A DNA stretch of 64,000 bases from Aphodoplasma sp045541115 (GCA_045541115.1 JAZQIM010000001.1:16345-80344); one strand, 5' to 3'; shown: positions 7,762 through 17,130, counted from the first letter of the stretch. Numbers and translations are program-made. The notes: generated by a model not told the origin, from the sequence alone.

Positions 7762-9543
7762 ATGGCATATCAGGCGCTCTACAGAAAATGGCGTCCGCTC
7801 AGCTTTAATGATGTTGTCGGTCAGGGACACATCGTCACTACGCTGAAAAACGAGATACTCTCGGGCAAGGCTGCCCATGCATACCTGTTTTGCGGAACGC
7901 GCGGAACGGGCAAAACTTCATGCGCAAAAATCTTTGCACGCGCTATAAATTGCCTAAATCCCAAAGACGGAAATCCGTGTAACGAATGTGAAATTTGCCG
8001 CGGAGCGTTAGACGGCAGCGTGCTTGATATTGTAGAAATTGATGCCGCATCAAATAACGGCGTAGATAATATTCGCGAAATACGTGAAGAAGTTTCATAT
8101 TCGGCAGCGCAGGCAAAATATAAGATTTACATAATAGACGAGGTTCACATGCTCTCGGGCGGAGCTTTTAACGCTCTTTTAAAAACGCTTGAAGAGCCAC
8201 CGGCGCATGTCGTTTTCATTTTGGCAACTACAGAAGCACACAAGCTTCCCGCCACTATTACATCTCGTTGTCAGCGTTTTGACTTTAAAAGAATTTCGGT
8301 GCGCGATATCGTTGTTCGCATGCGCGAAATTGTAACGGCTGAAAATATAGATATCGATATTGAGGCGCTCGAGCTTATCGCACAGCTCGCCGATGGCGCG
8401 ATGCGCGATGCCTTAAGCATTTTAGACCAGTGTGTCGGTGCTTCTGACGGCAAAATTACATTAGATGCAGCGCGTTCGGTGCTTTCAATCACATCAGACG
8501 AAAACATAAGCAATACTGTTGACGCGATATACAAAAAAGATACTGTAAAAATAATATCAATACTTGCAGATATCGCTGCATCAGGAAAAGATATGAATAA
8601 CTTTATGGAAATGCTCGTAAATCGTTTTCGCGATATCCTTGTCTGCAAGGTTTCAAAAACGGCCGACGGTCTTTTTGAGTGCAGCGACGAAACTCTTGAG
8701 AATATAAAAAAGGCATCTGCTTATTTTGACAGCGCACAGCTGTCATACATTATAGAAACGCTTTGCAGCGCATGTGCCGATGCAAAGTGGCAGAAAAATG
8801 CGCGAACTCTATACGAACTTGCTCTTATGCGCCTTTGCGACGAGCGTCTTAATATGTCATCAGGTGCACTTCTTGCAAGAATCGAAAAGCTTGAATCAAT
8901 GATTAGCGGTGGAGTTTCATATTCTCCCCAAACGGCGCCATCTAAAGCAGACGACGATATCTCTTCTGATACAAAAGAAGATGATATTCCGCCGTGGGAT
9001 ATCCCGGAAGAAGAAAAGCAAGATACGGCCTATGAGCAGGCAGAGCCTTTACCTAAAGAGCCTTATTTAGATACGCCTTTAGCGCAGGAGTCGCCTGTCA
9101 TAAAAAAACCCGTGCAAAAAGAAGAAAAACGCGCTGAAGTTAAATCTCCATCTGGCATTTCAAATGTATGGGGCGAGCTTCTTTTGGTGCTTGAGAAAAA
9201 ATATCCCCCTCTTTACGGCACTTTGTCCATGAAAAAGGCAAAATTTGCTAATGACACGCTCTACATTATAAACGAAACATACGTCAAACAAATAGTTACA
9301 ATGATGAAAAACGATTTTGACGATGCGCTGGGCTCTGTTGTCGGTCACACTATAAAAGTAAACTTCGTGACAGAAGCCGAGTTTGATATGATTGACGATG
9401 AGTCTGCCGATGTTTGTGTGGCAAAGGATACAGAAACTAAAACAGACAACAAAACCGACACAAAAGAAGCTGCGATCATTAGCGATGACCCGCTTGACGC
9501 TCTTTTAAACCTCGGCAACGAAGATATAATAATCGAAGAATAA
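7762..9543 (+). CDS. dnaX: DNA polymerase III subunits gamma/tau
   Basis: Clamp-loader ATPase of the replisome, 593 residues. Seen are the N-terminal AYQALYRKWRP, Walker A GTRGTGKTS (about 45), four zinc cysteines in CLNPKDGNPCNECEIC (about 64-79), Walker B IIDEVHML and the sensor-1 region with ITSRCQRFDFKR. The C-terminal third is acidic and proline-rich, then a tau-type terminal domain. The ATG at 7762 has GAGG about eight bases upstream; in-frame codons further up would start inside the SRP RNA and are unlikely. ebfC and recR follow, the standard recombination/replication cluster. A candidate -1 frameshift site at 9102-9108 is listed separately. Confidence 0.97.
   Translation: MAYQALYRKWRPLSFNDVVGQGHIVTTLKNEILSGKAAHAYLFCGTRGTGKTSCAKIFARAINCLNPKDGNPCNECEICRGALDGSVLDIVEIDAASNNGVDNIREIREEVSYSAAQAKYKIYIIDEVHMLSGGAFNALLKTLEEPPAHVVFILATTEAHKLPATITSRCQRFDFKRISVRDIVVRMREIVTAENIDIDIEALELIAQLADGAMRDALSILDQCVGASDGKITLDAARSVLSITSDENISNTVDAIYKKDTVKIISILADIAASGKDMNNFMEMLVNRFRDILVCKVSKTADGLFECSDETLENIKKASAYFDSAQLSYIIETLCSACADAKWQKNARTLYELALMRLCDERLNMSSGALLARIEKLESMISGGVSYSPQTAPSKADDDISSDTKEDDIPPWDIPEEEKQDTAYEQAEPLPKEPYLDTPLAQESPVIKKPVQKEEKRAEVKSPSGISNVWGELLLVLEKKYPPLYGTLSMKKAKFANDTLYIINETYVKQIVTMMKNDFDDALGSVVGHTIKVNFVTEAEFDMIDDESADVCVAKDTETKTDNKTDTKEAAIISDDPLDALLNLGNEDIIIEE
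9086..9137 (+). promoter_or_regulatory. candidate programmed -1 frameshift signal inside dnaX
   Basis: An in-frame slippery heptamer A AAA AAA (9102-9108; zero-frame codons ATA AAA AAA CCC) lies 11 bases after an internal AGGAG (9086-9090). A -1 slip reaches TGA at 9135-9137 after nine new codons, giving a 458-residue product in place of 593. Escherichia coli dnaX makes gamma from the same arrangement: AGGGAG, 10 bases, AAAAAAG and an early stop. I see no strong stem-loop downstream, which E. coli has. Confidence 0.55.
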
Positions 9544-9574
9544 AAACAAATTAAATATACGGAGGTAATCTATA

Positions 9575-9919
9575 ATGGCAAAATTCAGAGGCGGCATGCC
9601 GGGTGGCATGGGCAACATGAATAATATGATTAAACAGGCACAGAAAATGCAGGAGCAAATGCTTAAGCTCCAGGAAGAAGCAGAAGAAAAAACTGTTGAA
9701 GCATCTTCCGGTGGCGGCGCTGTAAGCGTTGTTGTTTCAGGCAAAAAGCAAATAGTATCAATAAAAATCAGCCCCGAGGCAGTTGATCCGGACGATGTTG
9801 AAACACTCGAGGACTTGATTTTGGCTGCAACAAATGAGGCTCTTCGCATGGCAGAGGAAATGCTCGCACGTGACATGAGCAAGCTTACAGGCGGCATGAA
9901 CATACCGGGACTGTTTTAA
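9575..9919 (+). CDS. ebfC: YbaB/EbfC-family nucleoid-associated protein
   Basis: A 114-residue DNA-binding dimer found between dnaX and recR in most bacteria. Seen are the glycine/methionine-rich N-terminus (GGMPGGMGNMNNMIKQAQKMQ), the helical region QEQMLKLQEEAEEKTVEA, and the conserved beta-strand block with VSGKKQIVSIKISPE and DLILAATNEALRMAEE. The length and methionine-rich start are normal for clostridial members. It binds DNA with little specificity and its exact role is unsettled. GGAGG precedes the ATG; the gap to dnaX is 31 bases and to recR 24. Confidence 0.95.
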   Translation: MAKFRGGMPGGMGNMNNMIKQAQKMQEQMLKLQEEAEEKTVEASSGGGAVSVVVSGKKQIVSIKISPEAVDPDDVETLEDLILAATNEALRMAEEMLARDMSKLTGGMNIPGLF

Positions 9920-9943
9920 TTTATAAGTTTTTGGAGGCAGTAT

Positions 9944-10537
9944 ATGCACGCACCACCTATAGAAAATTTGATAGAACAATTTGCAAAACTTCCCGGCATA
10001 GGTCGCAAAAGCGCCGAAAGACTTGCCTTTCACGTGCTTAATATGCCGGCCGAGTATGCGAAAGATATGGCAGACGCGCTTGTGGAGGCAAAAGAAAAAA
10101 TCTGTTTTTGCGATTTTTGCCAAAATCTTACCGACACATCGCCATGCGCTATATGCTCTGACCAAAGGCGCGAAAAAAGCATCATATGTGTTGTCGAATC
10201 ACCAAAAGATGTTCTGGCTATCGAAAAAATGCGTGAATATCGCGGATTGTATCACGTTTTACACGGCGCACTTTCGCCTATGGACGGAATTGGTCCTGAC
10301 GATTTAAAGATTGCGCCACTTCTTGCCCGGATTGGCGAAGGCGATGTCGAAGAAGTCATTATGGCGACAAATCCCAATGTGTCGGGCGAAGCAACCGCAA
10401 TGTATTTATGCAAGCTTTTAAAACCGCTCAGTGTGCGCGTTACGCGTATTGCACACGGCATTCCCGTAGGCGGCGATTTGGAATATGCCGACGAAGTCAC
10501 GCTTCTTCGCGCGATGGAAGGCAGACGCGATATGTAA
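9944..10537 (+). CDS. recR: recombination mediator protein RecR
   Basis: A 197-residue ring-forming DNA-binding protein that helps load RecA at gaps with RecO (and RecF). Seen in order are the helix-hairpin-helix LPGIGRKSAERLAFHVL (about 14-30), a C4 zinc finger CDFCQNLTDTSPCAICSD (about 54-71), a Toprim domain with VVESPKDVLAIEKM and ATNPNVSGEATAMYL, and the C-terminal RIAHGIPVGGDLEYADEVTL. Length and order are canonical. It is the last gene of the dnaX cluster and ends just before a terminator. Confidence 0.97.
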   Translation: MHAPPIENLIEQFAKLPGIGRKSAERLAFHVLNMPAEYAKDMADALVEAKEKICFCDFCQNLTDTSPCAICSDQRREKSIICVVESPKDVLAIEKMREYRGLYHVLHGALSPMDGIGPDDLKIAPLLARIGEGDVEEVIMATNPNVSGEATAMYLCKLLKPLSVRVTRIAHGIPVGGDLEYADEVTLLRAMEGRRDM

Positions 10538-10540
10538 TAA

Positions 10541-10588
10541 AAAAGGCTCTACTCTGATTTAATATCAGAATAAAGCCTTATTTTTTTA
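10541..10588. terminator. bidirectional terminator between recR and the hydrolase gene
   Basis: Outer stem AAGGCT (10543-10548) with AGCCTT (10574-10579) and inner stem CTGAT with ATCAG, followed by seven T on the plus strand and preceded by an A-run that serves the minus strand. It separates convergent transcripts. Confidence 0.8.
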
Positions 10589-10593
10589 TGTTT

Positions 10594-11313
10594 TTATGCG
10601 TACTGTTCAACAAAATTTACTATCGGTGTCGGGTCTGTGAGGCCATGTGGGTGATGCTTAACCATACTTTTTTGGATAACCTTTATCTTTCCACCATGCT
10701 CCTTATAGTAATTTTCCAGCACCTTACCGTTTTCGTCGTAAATTACTACATTGTCAGCGTTTCCGTAAAGCATAATTATCGGTATATCGTTTTCGATGAG
10801 CTTATCCATATGGTCAATAGGACTTTGTCTAAAGTTTATGATAGTCGATTTGCTAAAGCCGTATACTGATACGAGCTCTCTCCAGAACGACTCATCAAAT
10901 TCTGCCTCGCCGAGTCCTGCCATGCTTAATATGTTAAGTACCGGTGCATCAAGGTAAATAACAGATACTAACTCGGGATACTCCTGCGCAAGACGTGCTG
11001 CCTGCAATCCGCCGCAGCTCATGCCAACAAGAATGCATTTTTCTTCAAGCTTATACTTTTTTGCAACGAATCTTACAAAATCAGCCATATTGTCAATCTC
11101 GTCGCTCGATGCCCAGCGATTGCGGTGTGCTATGTTGCAAAGAGTATAGCCTTTTTCAAGCATTGCAATCTCGAAGCTCGGAAAAGCATCAAAATATTCC
11201 GTTTTTAAAATCAATTTTCCGTTTGGCGCTGTCTTTGGAAAAACTACCTTTGCCAATCTCTCTTCAAATTCGAATTGCTCAATTTCAAAACCGTTCCATA
11301 AATTTTCGCTCAT
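10594..11313 (-). CDS. alpha/beta hydrolase at the end of the uronate operon
   Basis: A 239-residue cytosolic-looking alpha/beta hydrolase with no signal peptide. Seen are the nucleophile elbow GMSCGG (Ser in G-M-S-C-G), a likely acid in YGNADNVV and the terminal histidine region VKHHPHGL. The ATG at 11313 follows GAGGTGAG at the right distance; the GTG at 11322 overlaps that site and was rejected. It is last in the hexuronate operon, 26 bases after uxaC, so an esterase that removes methyl or acetyl groups from imported uronate oligomers is a reasonable guess but only inference. The substrate is not visible in the sequence. Confidence 0.8.
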   Translation of the reverse strand: MSENLWNGFEIEQFEFEERLAKVVFPKTAPNGKLILKTEYFDAFPSFEIAMLEKGYTLCNIAHRNRWASSDEIDNMADFVRFVAKKYKLEEKCILVGMSCGGLQAARLAQEYPELVSVIYLDAPVLNILSMAGLGEAEFDESFWRELVSVYGFSKSTIINFRQSPIDHMDKLIENDIPIIMLYGNADNVVIYDENGKVLENYYKEHGGKIKVIQKSMVKHHPHGLTDPTPIVNFVEQYA

Positions 11314-11339
11314 GACACTCACCTCAAAATTTTTATGTT

Positions 11340-12707
11340 TTAGAACTTAAAATATTCTTTTGCGTTCTGATAGCAGATTCCGCGTACAATTTTCTCGAGC
11401 GCATCTCTGTCATCAGGATATTCGCCATCTTCAACCCACTTACCAATCAAATTACAAAGTATTCGTCTGAAATACTCGTGGCGCGTATAGGAAACGAAGC
11501 TGCGCGAATCTGTAAGCATTCCGACAAACTTTCCTAATATGCCAAGATTTGCAAGCGCACACATCTGCGCCTCCATGCCATCGCGGTTATCATTAAACCA
11601 CCATCCCGAACCAAACTGGATTTTGCTTTTTTCCGGGCCCTTCTGGAAGTTACCGAGCATTGTGCCCAAAACATAGTTATCCTTCGGATTAAGTGTATAT
11701 AAAATTGTTTTCGGCAGTGCATCTTCGCGCTCAAGATTATCTAAAAAGCTTGAGAGCTTCTGCGCAATACAAAGGTCATTTATACTGTCAAAGCCCGTAT
11801 CAGCACCAAGCTTATCGAGCATTTTTTTGTTGTTGTTACGGAGTGCTCCAATATGAAGCTGCATTGTCCATCCGAGTCTTTCATACTCTTTTGCACATTC
11901 AAATATTACTGCCGTTTTGAATATGTCGATTTCATTTTCCGAAAGCTCTTTGCCGCTGATCTTTCTATCAAAGACTTTACTTGCATCGCCTAATGCAAAC
12001 GGCACATAATCGAGTGCATGGTCAGAGAGTCTGCAGCCGTTTTCGTGGAAAAATGCTATTTTTTCCTTAAGCCATTTTATAAGCTCATCATAGCTTGCAA
12101 TTTCATTACTCTCAATATATTCATCAAACCATTGCTTATCAATATTTACGGCTTTGTCAGGGCGGAATGTCGGAATTACCTTCGTCTTAAATCCGTCCTT
12201 TTTAAGCTGCTTATGATATCTTAAATCGTCTGCCGGGTCATCTGTCGTGCAAATAACTTCGACGTTTGACTTTGAAATAAGAGCTTTTGCTGAAAATTCA
12301 TCGCTCTTTAGCTTTTCGTTACAAATATCCCATATTCTTTTTGCCGACTTTTCATTTAGCGGCTCATCTATATCGAAATATCTCTTAAGCTCGAGCGCCG
12401 TCCAGTGATAGAGCGGATTTCCTATAAGATACGGCATAACACTCGCAAATCCAAGCCATTTTTCGTATCTGTCGCCATTTCCCGTTATCATCTCTTCGTC
12501 GATTCCAAAACTTCTCATCTGGCGCCATTTATAATGGTCCGTACCCAAAAACAAATCATATGTATCGCTAAACTTATAATCGTTTGCAATCATTTCGGGC
12601 ACAAGATGACAATGGTAATCGATTATCGGCATATCGTTTGCATAATCGTAGAACAATTCTCGTCCCGTTTTGTTATATAACATAAAATCATCTTTTATAA
12701 TTCCCAT
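11340..12707 (-). CDS. uxaC: glucuronate/galacturonate isomerase
   Basis: Isomerises D-glucuronate to D-fructuronate and D-galacturonate to D-tagaturonate, the entry step of the pathway; 455 residues, amidohydrolase fold. Seen are the metal-binding IDYHCHLVPEMI near residue 30, VICTTDDPADDLRYH, MQLHIGALRNNN and the end segment GMLTDSRSFVSYTRHEYFRR. The ATG at 12707 follows GGGAG with eight bases; codons further upstream would extend into kdgK without a binding site. The gap to kdgK is 13 bases, indicating translational coupling. Confidence 0.96.
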   Translation of the reverse strand: MGIIKDDFMLYNKTGRELFYDYANDMPIIDYHCHLVPEMIANDYKFSDTYDLFLGTDHYKWRQMRSFGIDEEMITGNGDRYEKWLGFASVMPYLIGNPLYHWTALELKRYFDIDEPLNEKSAKRIWDICNEKLKSDEFSAKALISKSNVEVICTTDDPADDLRYHKQLKKDGFKTKVIPTFRPDKAVNIDKQWFDEYIESNEIASYDELIKWLKEKIAFFHENGCRLSDHALDYVPFALGDASKVFDRKISGKELSENEIDIFKTAVIFECAKEYERLGWTMQLHIGALRNNNKKMLDKLGADTGFDSINDLCIAQKLSSFLDNLEREDALPKTILYTLNPKDNYVLGTMLGNFQKGPEKSKIQFGSGWWFNDNRDGMEAQMCALANLGILGKFVGMLTDSRSFVSYTRHEYFRRILCNLIGKWVEDGEYPDDRDALEKIVRGICYQNAKEYFKF

Positions 12708-12720
12708 ATCACAAACTCCC

Positions 12721-13818
12721 TTATCTTTGAACTCTTGCGCCTGCTCCGCCCATAATTGCTTCGACTTCTTTTTTGTTTGCCATTGTAGTATCACCCGGTG
12801 TCGTCATAGCAAGTGCACCGTGGGCAGCTCCGTAATTAACAGCAAGCTCCGGACTATCCGTCGTCATAAGACCATAAATGAGTCCCGATGCAAACGAATC
12901 TCCGCCGCCGACTCTGTCCATGATTTCAAGGTTTTTATAATCCTTTGCCTTATATATTTCTCCATCTGCCCAGCAGATTGCGCTCCAGTCGTTAATCGTC
13001 GCTGTTTTTACCTCACGAAGTGTCGTTGCAATTACCTTAAAGTTAGGATACTGCTTCGAGGCTTCAACGATCATCTTTTTATATCCGTCAAGATTAAGCT
13101 CCTTTAAGCTCTCGTCGTTTCCTTCAACCTTCAATCCAAGGCAAGCCGTAAAGTCTTCTTCGTTACCAATCATAACATCGACGTACTTCGCAATTTCCTT
13201 GTTTACTTCCTGCGCCTTTTCAAGTCCGCCGATAGCACTCCACATTGACGGGCGATAGTTAAGGTCATAGGAAATAATAGTATTGTACTTTTTAGCTATC
13301 TTTACTGCCTCAAGCACAGTTTGGCACGACTGCTCCGATAAAGCGGCATATATTCCGCCTGTATGCAGCCACCTTACGCCAAGTGTGCCAAAAATATATT
13401 CAAAATCAAAGTCTTCAGGTGTTGCTTTTGAAATGGCAGTGTTTGCTCTGTCCGAGCAACCAACCGCTCCTCTTATGCCATATCCCCTTTCAGTAAAGTT
13501 AAGACCGTTTCTGCATGTTCTGCCGATGCCGTCCGTTTTGCTCCAGTGGATAAGCGATGTGTCAACGCCGCCCTGCTCAATAAAGTCCTCCATAAGATAA
13601 CCAACCTCATTTTGGGCAAATGCCGTTATTACAGCCGTATCCATCTTAAAGCATTTATGCAGGCCACGAATTACATTGTATTCTCCGCCGCCTTCCCATG
13701 CACGAAACTGTCTTGCAGTTCTTATTCTGCCTTCGCCCGGGTCGAGCCTTAACATTACTTCGCCAAGAGATACCGCATCAAATTTACAATCCTTTTTATC
13801 CTTGATGTTTAAATTCAT
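12721..13818 (-). CDS. kdgK: 2-keto-3-deoxygluconate kinase (PfkB family)
   Basis: Phosphorylates 2-keto-3-deoxygluconate to KDPG. It has 365 residues, somewhat longer than the usual 310-340. Seen are the N-terminal SLGEVMLRLDPGEGRIRTA, GGGEYNVIRGL, a WLHTGGIYAAL segment and the C-terminal anion-hole motif RVGGGDSFASGLIYGL, whose aspartate is the catalytic base. The first dozen residues are a charged extension. AAGGAGG precedes the ATG. Its place between eda and uxaC fixes the substrate much better than the PfkB fold alone. Confidence 0.92.
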   Translation of the reverse strand: MNLNIKDKKDCKFDAVSLGEVMLRLDPGEGRIRTARQFRAWEGGGEYNVIRGLHKCFKMDTAVITAFAQNEVGYLMEDFIEQGGVDTSLIHWSKTDGIGRTCRNGLNFTERGYGIRGAVGCSDRANTAISKATPEDFDFEYIFGTLGVRWLHTGGIYAALSEQSCQTVLEAVKIAKKYNTIISYDLNYRPSMWSAIGGLEKAQEVNKEIAKYVDVMIGNEEDFTACLGLKVEGNDESLKELNLDGYKKMIVEASKQYPNFKVIATTLREVKTATINDWSAICWADGEIYKAKDYKNLEIMDRVGGGDSFASGLIYGLMTTDSPELAVNYGAAHGALAMTTPGDTTMANKKEVEAIMGGAGARVQR

Positions 13819-13830
13819 ATTTTCTCCTCC

Positions 13831-14469
13831 TTATGCGCGTATGCTCTTAACAAGCTCTACCGCTTCCTTTACAAGCGCCGTTATTTTGTCAAATTCCTTG
13901 TTTGCTACAAGGTCTTTTTTAACCATCCAGCTTCCGCCGCAGCAAATTATGTTTGAACACGATAAATACTGCGCGAGATTTTTCTCGCTTACGCCGCCTG
14001 TTGGCATAAACTTAACCATTGAGTATGGCGCGCCCATCGCCTTAATCATTGAAACGCCGCCTGCCTGCTCTGCCGGGAAAAACTTTATTACCTTAAGCCC
14101 GCGCTTCACAGCCTTTGCCACTTCTGATGGTGTAATACAGCCGGGAAATACCGGAATATTTTTCTTTATACAGTAATCAACAATTTCTTCGTCAAAGCCG
14201 GGGCTTACAATAAATTTTGCTCCCGCACCTACCGCTCTGTCAACCTGCTCTATTGTAAGAACTGTGCCTGCCCCAACGAGCATCTCGGGATGGTTTTGTG
14301 ACATGATTTTAATTGACTCTTCAGCGGCAGCTGTGCGAAATGTTACCTCTGCGCAAGGAAGTCCGCCCTTGCAAAGAGCGTCTGCAAGCGCTAGAGCATC
14401 GTTTGCATCGTCAAGCACTACTACCGGCACTACTCCGTATTCTTCTATAAGCTTATGCATTTGTTCCAT
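13831..14469 (-). CDS. eda: KDPG / 4-hydroxy-2-oxoglutarate aldolase
   Basis: Cleaves 2-keto-3-deoxy-6-phosphogluconate to pyruvate and glyceraldehyde 3-phosphate, 212 residues, normal length. Seen are CAEVTFRTAAAEESI, VGAGTVLTIEQVDRA, the FIVSPGFDEEIV block and VIKFFPAEQAGG, which contains the Schiff-base lysine, then FMPTGGVSEKNLAQYL. AAGGAG precedes the ATG. Twelve bases separate it from kdgK, so all pathway steps from KDG on are coupled in one message. Confidence 0.96.
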   Translation of the reverse strand: MEQMHKLIEEYGVVPVVVLDDANDALALADALCKGGLPCAEVTFRTAAAEESIKIMSQNHPEMLVGAGTVLTIEQVDRAVGAGAKFIVSPGFDEEIVDYCIKKNIPVFPGCITPSEVAKAVKRGLKVIKFFPAEQAGGVSMIKAMGAPYSMVKFMPTGGVSEKNLAQYLSCSNIICCGGSWMVKKDLVANKEFDKITALVKEAVELVKSIRA

Positions 14470-14486
14470 TGTTTTTTTCTCCTTTT

Positions 14487-15866
14487 CTACAGTACTATAC
14501 CATCTTTGAATATCGAAATTTCACTATATCCGTTTATTTCATTTTTTGTCTGCTCGCCTGATGCTACCGATATAATGTAATCTAAAAACTTATCAGTAAG
14601 ACTCTCCATGCTCACACCTTCCAAAAGAGGCGATGCATCAAAGTCAATCCAGTTAGCCTTTTTCTCTGCTAATGAGCGGTTTGTTGCAACCTTTACTGTC
14701 GGAACAGGCGCGCCTACAGGCGTTCCCCTGCCCGTTGTAAACAAGACCATATGTACTCCTGCTGCCGTAAGGTTCGTTATTGCAACGATGTCATTTCCCG
14801 GGCCGTTTAAAAGCGAGAGACCGTTTTTCGTCACAGTATCGCCGTAATCGAGAACATCAACGACTTCTCCCTTGCCGCCCTTTTGAACGCAGCCAAGCGA
14901 CTTTTCTTCAAGTGTAGTTATTCCGCCCGCCTTATTTCCCGGCGAAGGATTTTCGTATATTACCTGATTATGTCTTGTAAAGTAGTCTTTAAAGTTATTT
15001 ATAAGACTTACCGTTTTATCAAACAGCTCTTTTGTCGGACATCTTTTCATAAGAAGGTGTTCTGCGCCAAACATTTCCGGCACTTCCGTAAGCACACATG
15101 TCGCGCCACAGGAAATGAGCTTGTCAGAAAGTGAGCCTACGAGCGGATTTGCGGTAATTCCGCTGTATCCATCGCTGCCGCCACACTTTAATCCGATTTT
15201 TAGTTCGGATATGTTAACAGCTTCTCTTTTAAATTTATTCGCATATTCTTTTAATTCATTTACAAGCTTTATCGCTTCTTCTACTTCATCTTCTGCCTGC
15301 TGACAATTTAAAAATTTAACTCTGTCGGGGTTATATTCTCCCAAAACCTTTTTAAACTCATCTATGTTGTTATTTTCACATCCAAGTCCTAAAACGAGTA
15401 CGCCGCCGGCGTTAGGATGATTTACAAGTCCTTTTAATATGAGCTGTGTAATCTTGTGGTCGCCGCCAAGCTGCGAGCAGCCGAACGGATGCTCAAATGT
15501 TTTTGCACCCGTTGCATCCGCAACCCTTTTTGCGACCTTGTTTACGCATCCAACCGTATTTATTATCCATATCTCATTTCGTATGCCGACACTGCCGTTT
15601 TCGCGAACATATCCCATAAATGTTTTGTCGCTCTTTATTCTTTCTATGGGCGTAAATTCCGGGCAATATTCATATTCAAACTTATCGCTAAGATTTGTTT
15701 TCATATTATGGCTGTGAACATGCTCGCCACATTTTATATTCTCAGTTGCATGTCCTATGGGATTGCCGTATTTAATTATGTTTTCGCCCTTTTTTATGTC
15801 GTGTTTTGCATATTTATGACCATCTTCAAGATTTATATAAACATTATCAAGCTCATTTATTAACAT
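14487..15866 (-). CDS. uxaA: altronate dehydratase (UxaA family)
   Basis: Dehydrates D-altronate (and probably, with fold relatives, other aldonates) to 2-keto-3-deoxygluconate; 459 residues. Seen are an N-terminal SAF-like domain (about 1-90, HDIKKGENIIKYGNPIGHA and HVHSHN) and the long C-terminal catalytic domain with GSVGIRNEIWIINTVGCVN, PFGCSQLGGD, LKCGGSDGYSGITANP and FTTGRGTPVGAPVPTVKV. Dedicated mannonate dehydratase (UxuA) is not in the window, so fructuronate use would need that gene elsewhere. It overlaps the end of uxaB by 14 bases. Confidence 0.94.
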   Translation of the reverse strand: MLINELDNVYINLEDGHKYAKHDIKKGENIIKYGNPIGHATENIKCGEHVHSHNMKTNLSDKFEYEYCPEFTPIERIKSDKTFMGYVRENGSVGIRNEIWIINTVGCVNKVAKRVADATGAKTFEHPFGCSQLGGDHKITQLILKGLVNHPNAGGVLVLGLGCENNNIDEFKKVLGEYNPDRVKFLNCQQAEDEVEEAIKLVNELKEYANKFKREAVNISELKIGLKCGGSDGYSGITANPLVGSLSDKLISCGATCVLTEVPEMFGAEHLLMKRCPTKELFDKTVSLINNFKDYFTRHNQVIYENPSPGNKAGGITTLEEKSLGCVQKGGKGEVVDVLDYGDTVTKNGLSLLNGPGNDIVAITNLTAAGVHMVLFTTGRGTPVGAPVPTVKVATNRSLAEKKANWIDFDASPLLEGVSMESLTDKFLDYIISVASGEQTKNEINGYSEISIFKDGIVL

Positions 15867-17130
15867 ATTTTATAACCTCTTCCGTAAGATTGCTCAAATC
15901 TTCGCCCCAAAGCTCTTTGTTTGCAAGAATTTCTGAAACAGACGCATTTTTCATAAACTCCATAACCTTTTCGTCATCGTTTGGCGTAGAGTTTTTATAA
16001 AACTCAATAAGCTTTGCAAACGACATGCAAAGATGCTTTGGCATTTCGCCTTTACGCTTTATGTACTCAAGTAGCGACGGCAAAACTCTTACCTTAAACT
16101 TGCTCACGGAATTTAGCGCGATCGATGAGCAAAAATGCTTTATATACGGATTTTCAAATCTCTCGAACACATTGTCCGCATACTCTTTTAATTCCTCGTA
16201 AGGTAAATCGAGCGTTGGTATGATTTCATCGTAAACGCAAGCCTTTACAAAGCTGCTCATTTTTTCATCCTTCATGCAATCTCCTACCGTTTCAACGCCT
16301 TCCAAAAGTGCGTACGGTATCATCGATGTATGAGCGCCATTTAAGATTCTTACTTTTCTTGTGCGGTATCTTTCAAGATTGTCTGTAACGATGATGTTTA
16401 AGTTTGCCTTATCAAACGGAAACTCCTTCGTTATATTTTGCGGCCCTTCAATTACCCATAAGTGAAATAACTCACTTGTGTTAAGCATGTTGTCTTCAAA
16501 ATCTGTTTCGATTTTTTCGTCTTTCGGATAACCTGTTACAATTCTGTCTACGAGTGTATTGTAGAAAACGTTTTCATTTTTTACCCAGTTTTCAAACTCT
16601 TCACCGAGATTCCAGAGCTTTGCATATTTTAATATACATTCACATAATGTTTTTCCGTTTTTATCGATAAGCTCACACGGCAAGAAAATAAATCCACCGT
16701 AACCAAGCTTAAAGCGCTCTTGCAAAAGAAGCGTCACCTTTGCAGGAAAGCTTACATTCGGAGCATCTTCCATCTTATCATTTTCGTTATAGACAATTCC
16801 TGATTCCGTCGTGTTTGACACAACAAATCTAAAATCCTTATTCTTTGCAAGAGCAAGAAATTTGCCAAAATCATCATACGGCTTTACAGTTCTTGTTATG
16901 CAGTCAATCACCTTTTTTTCTACCGTAGCAACTCCGTCACGAAGACCGCGCATAACATGAGTATATCTGCAGTTTTGTGCCTCAAGCATATCACACATAC
17001 CTTTTTCGATAGGCTGAACAACAACTACTCCTGCATCAAAATCTGTTTTTTCGTTCGTCAGCTGAATGATCCAGTCAACAAATCCTCTTAAAAATCCACC
17101 TTCACCAAACTGAATTACCTTTTCTACCAT
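15853..17130 (-). CDS. uxaB: tagaturonate reductase / altronate oxidoreductase
   Basis: NADH-dependent reduction of D-tagaturonate to D-altronate, 425 residues of the mannitol-dehydrogenase-like family. Seen are the N-terminal VIQFGEGGFLRGFVDWII, which carries the nucleotide-binding turn, VSNTTESGIVYNE, and VRILNGAHTSMIPYALLEG near the catalytic lysine region. First gene of the operon. GGGGGAGAGGG lies just upstream of the ATG. A fructuronate reductase (UxuB) would share the fold, but the linkage to uxaA favours tagaturonate. Confidence 0.93.
   Translation of the reverse strand: MVEKVIQFGEGGFLRGFVDWIIQLTNEKTDFDAGVVVVQPIEKGMCDMLEAQNCRYTHVMRGLRDGVATVEKKVIDCITRTVKPYDDFGKFLALAKNKDFRFVVSNTTESGIVYNENDKMEDAPNVSFPAKVTLLLQERFKLGYGGFIFLPCELIDKNGKTLCECILKYAKLWNLGEEFENWVKNENVFYNTLVDRIVTGYPKDEKIETDFEDNMLNTSELFHLWVIEGPQNITKEFPFDKANLNIIVTDNLERYRTRKVRILNGAHTSMIPYALLEGVETVGDCMKDEKMSSFVKACVYDEIIPTLDLPYEELKEYADNVFERFENPYIKHFCSSIALNSVSKFKVRVLPSLLEYIKRKGEMPKHLCMSFAKLIEFYKNSTPNDDEKVMEFMKNASVSEILANKELWGEDLSNLTEEVIKYVNK

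Noticed and set aside
7300..7878. 192-codon open frame on the minus strand across the SRP RNA
   Set aside because: It is antisense to a well-supported RNA gene and dnaX start, with no family resemblance.
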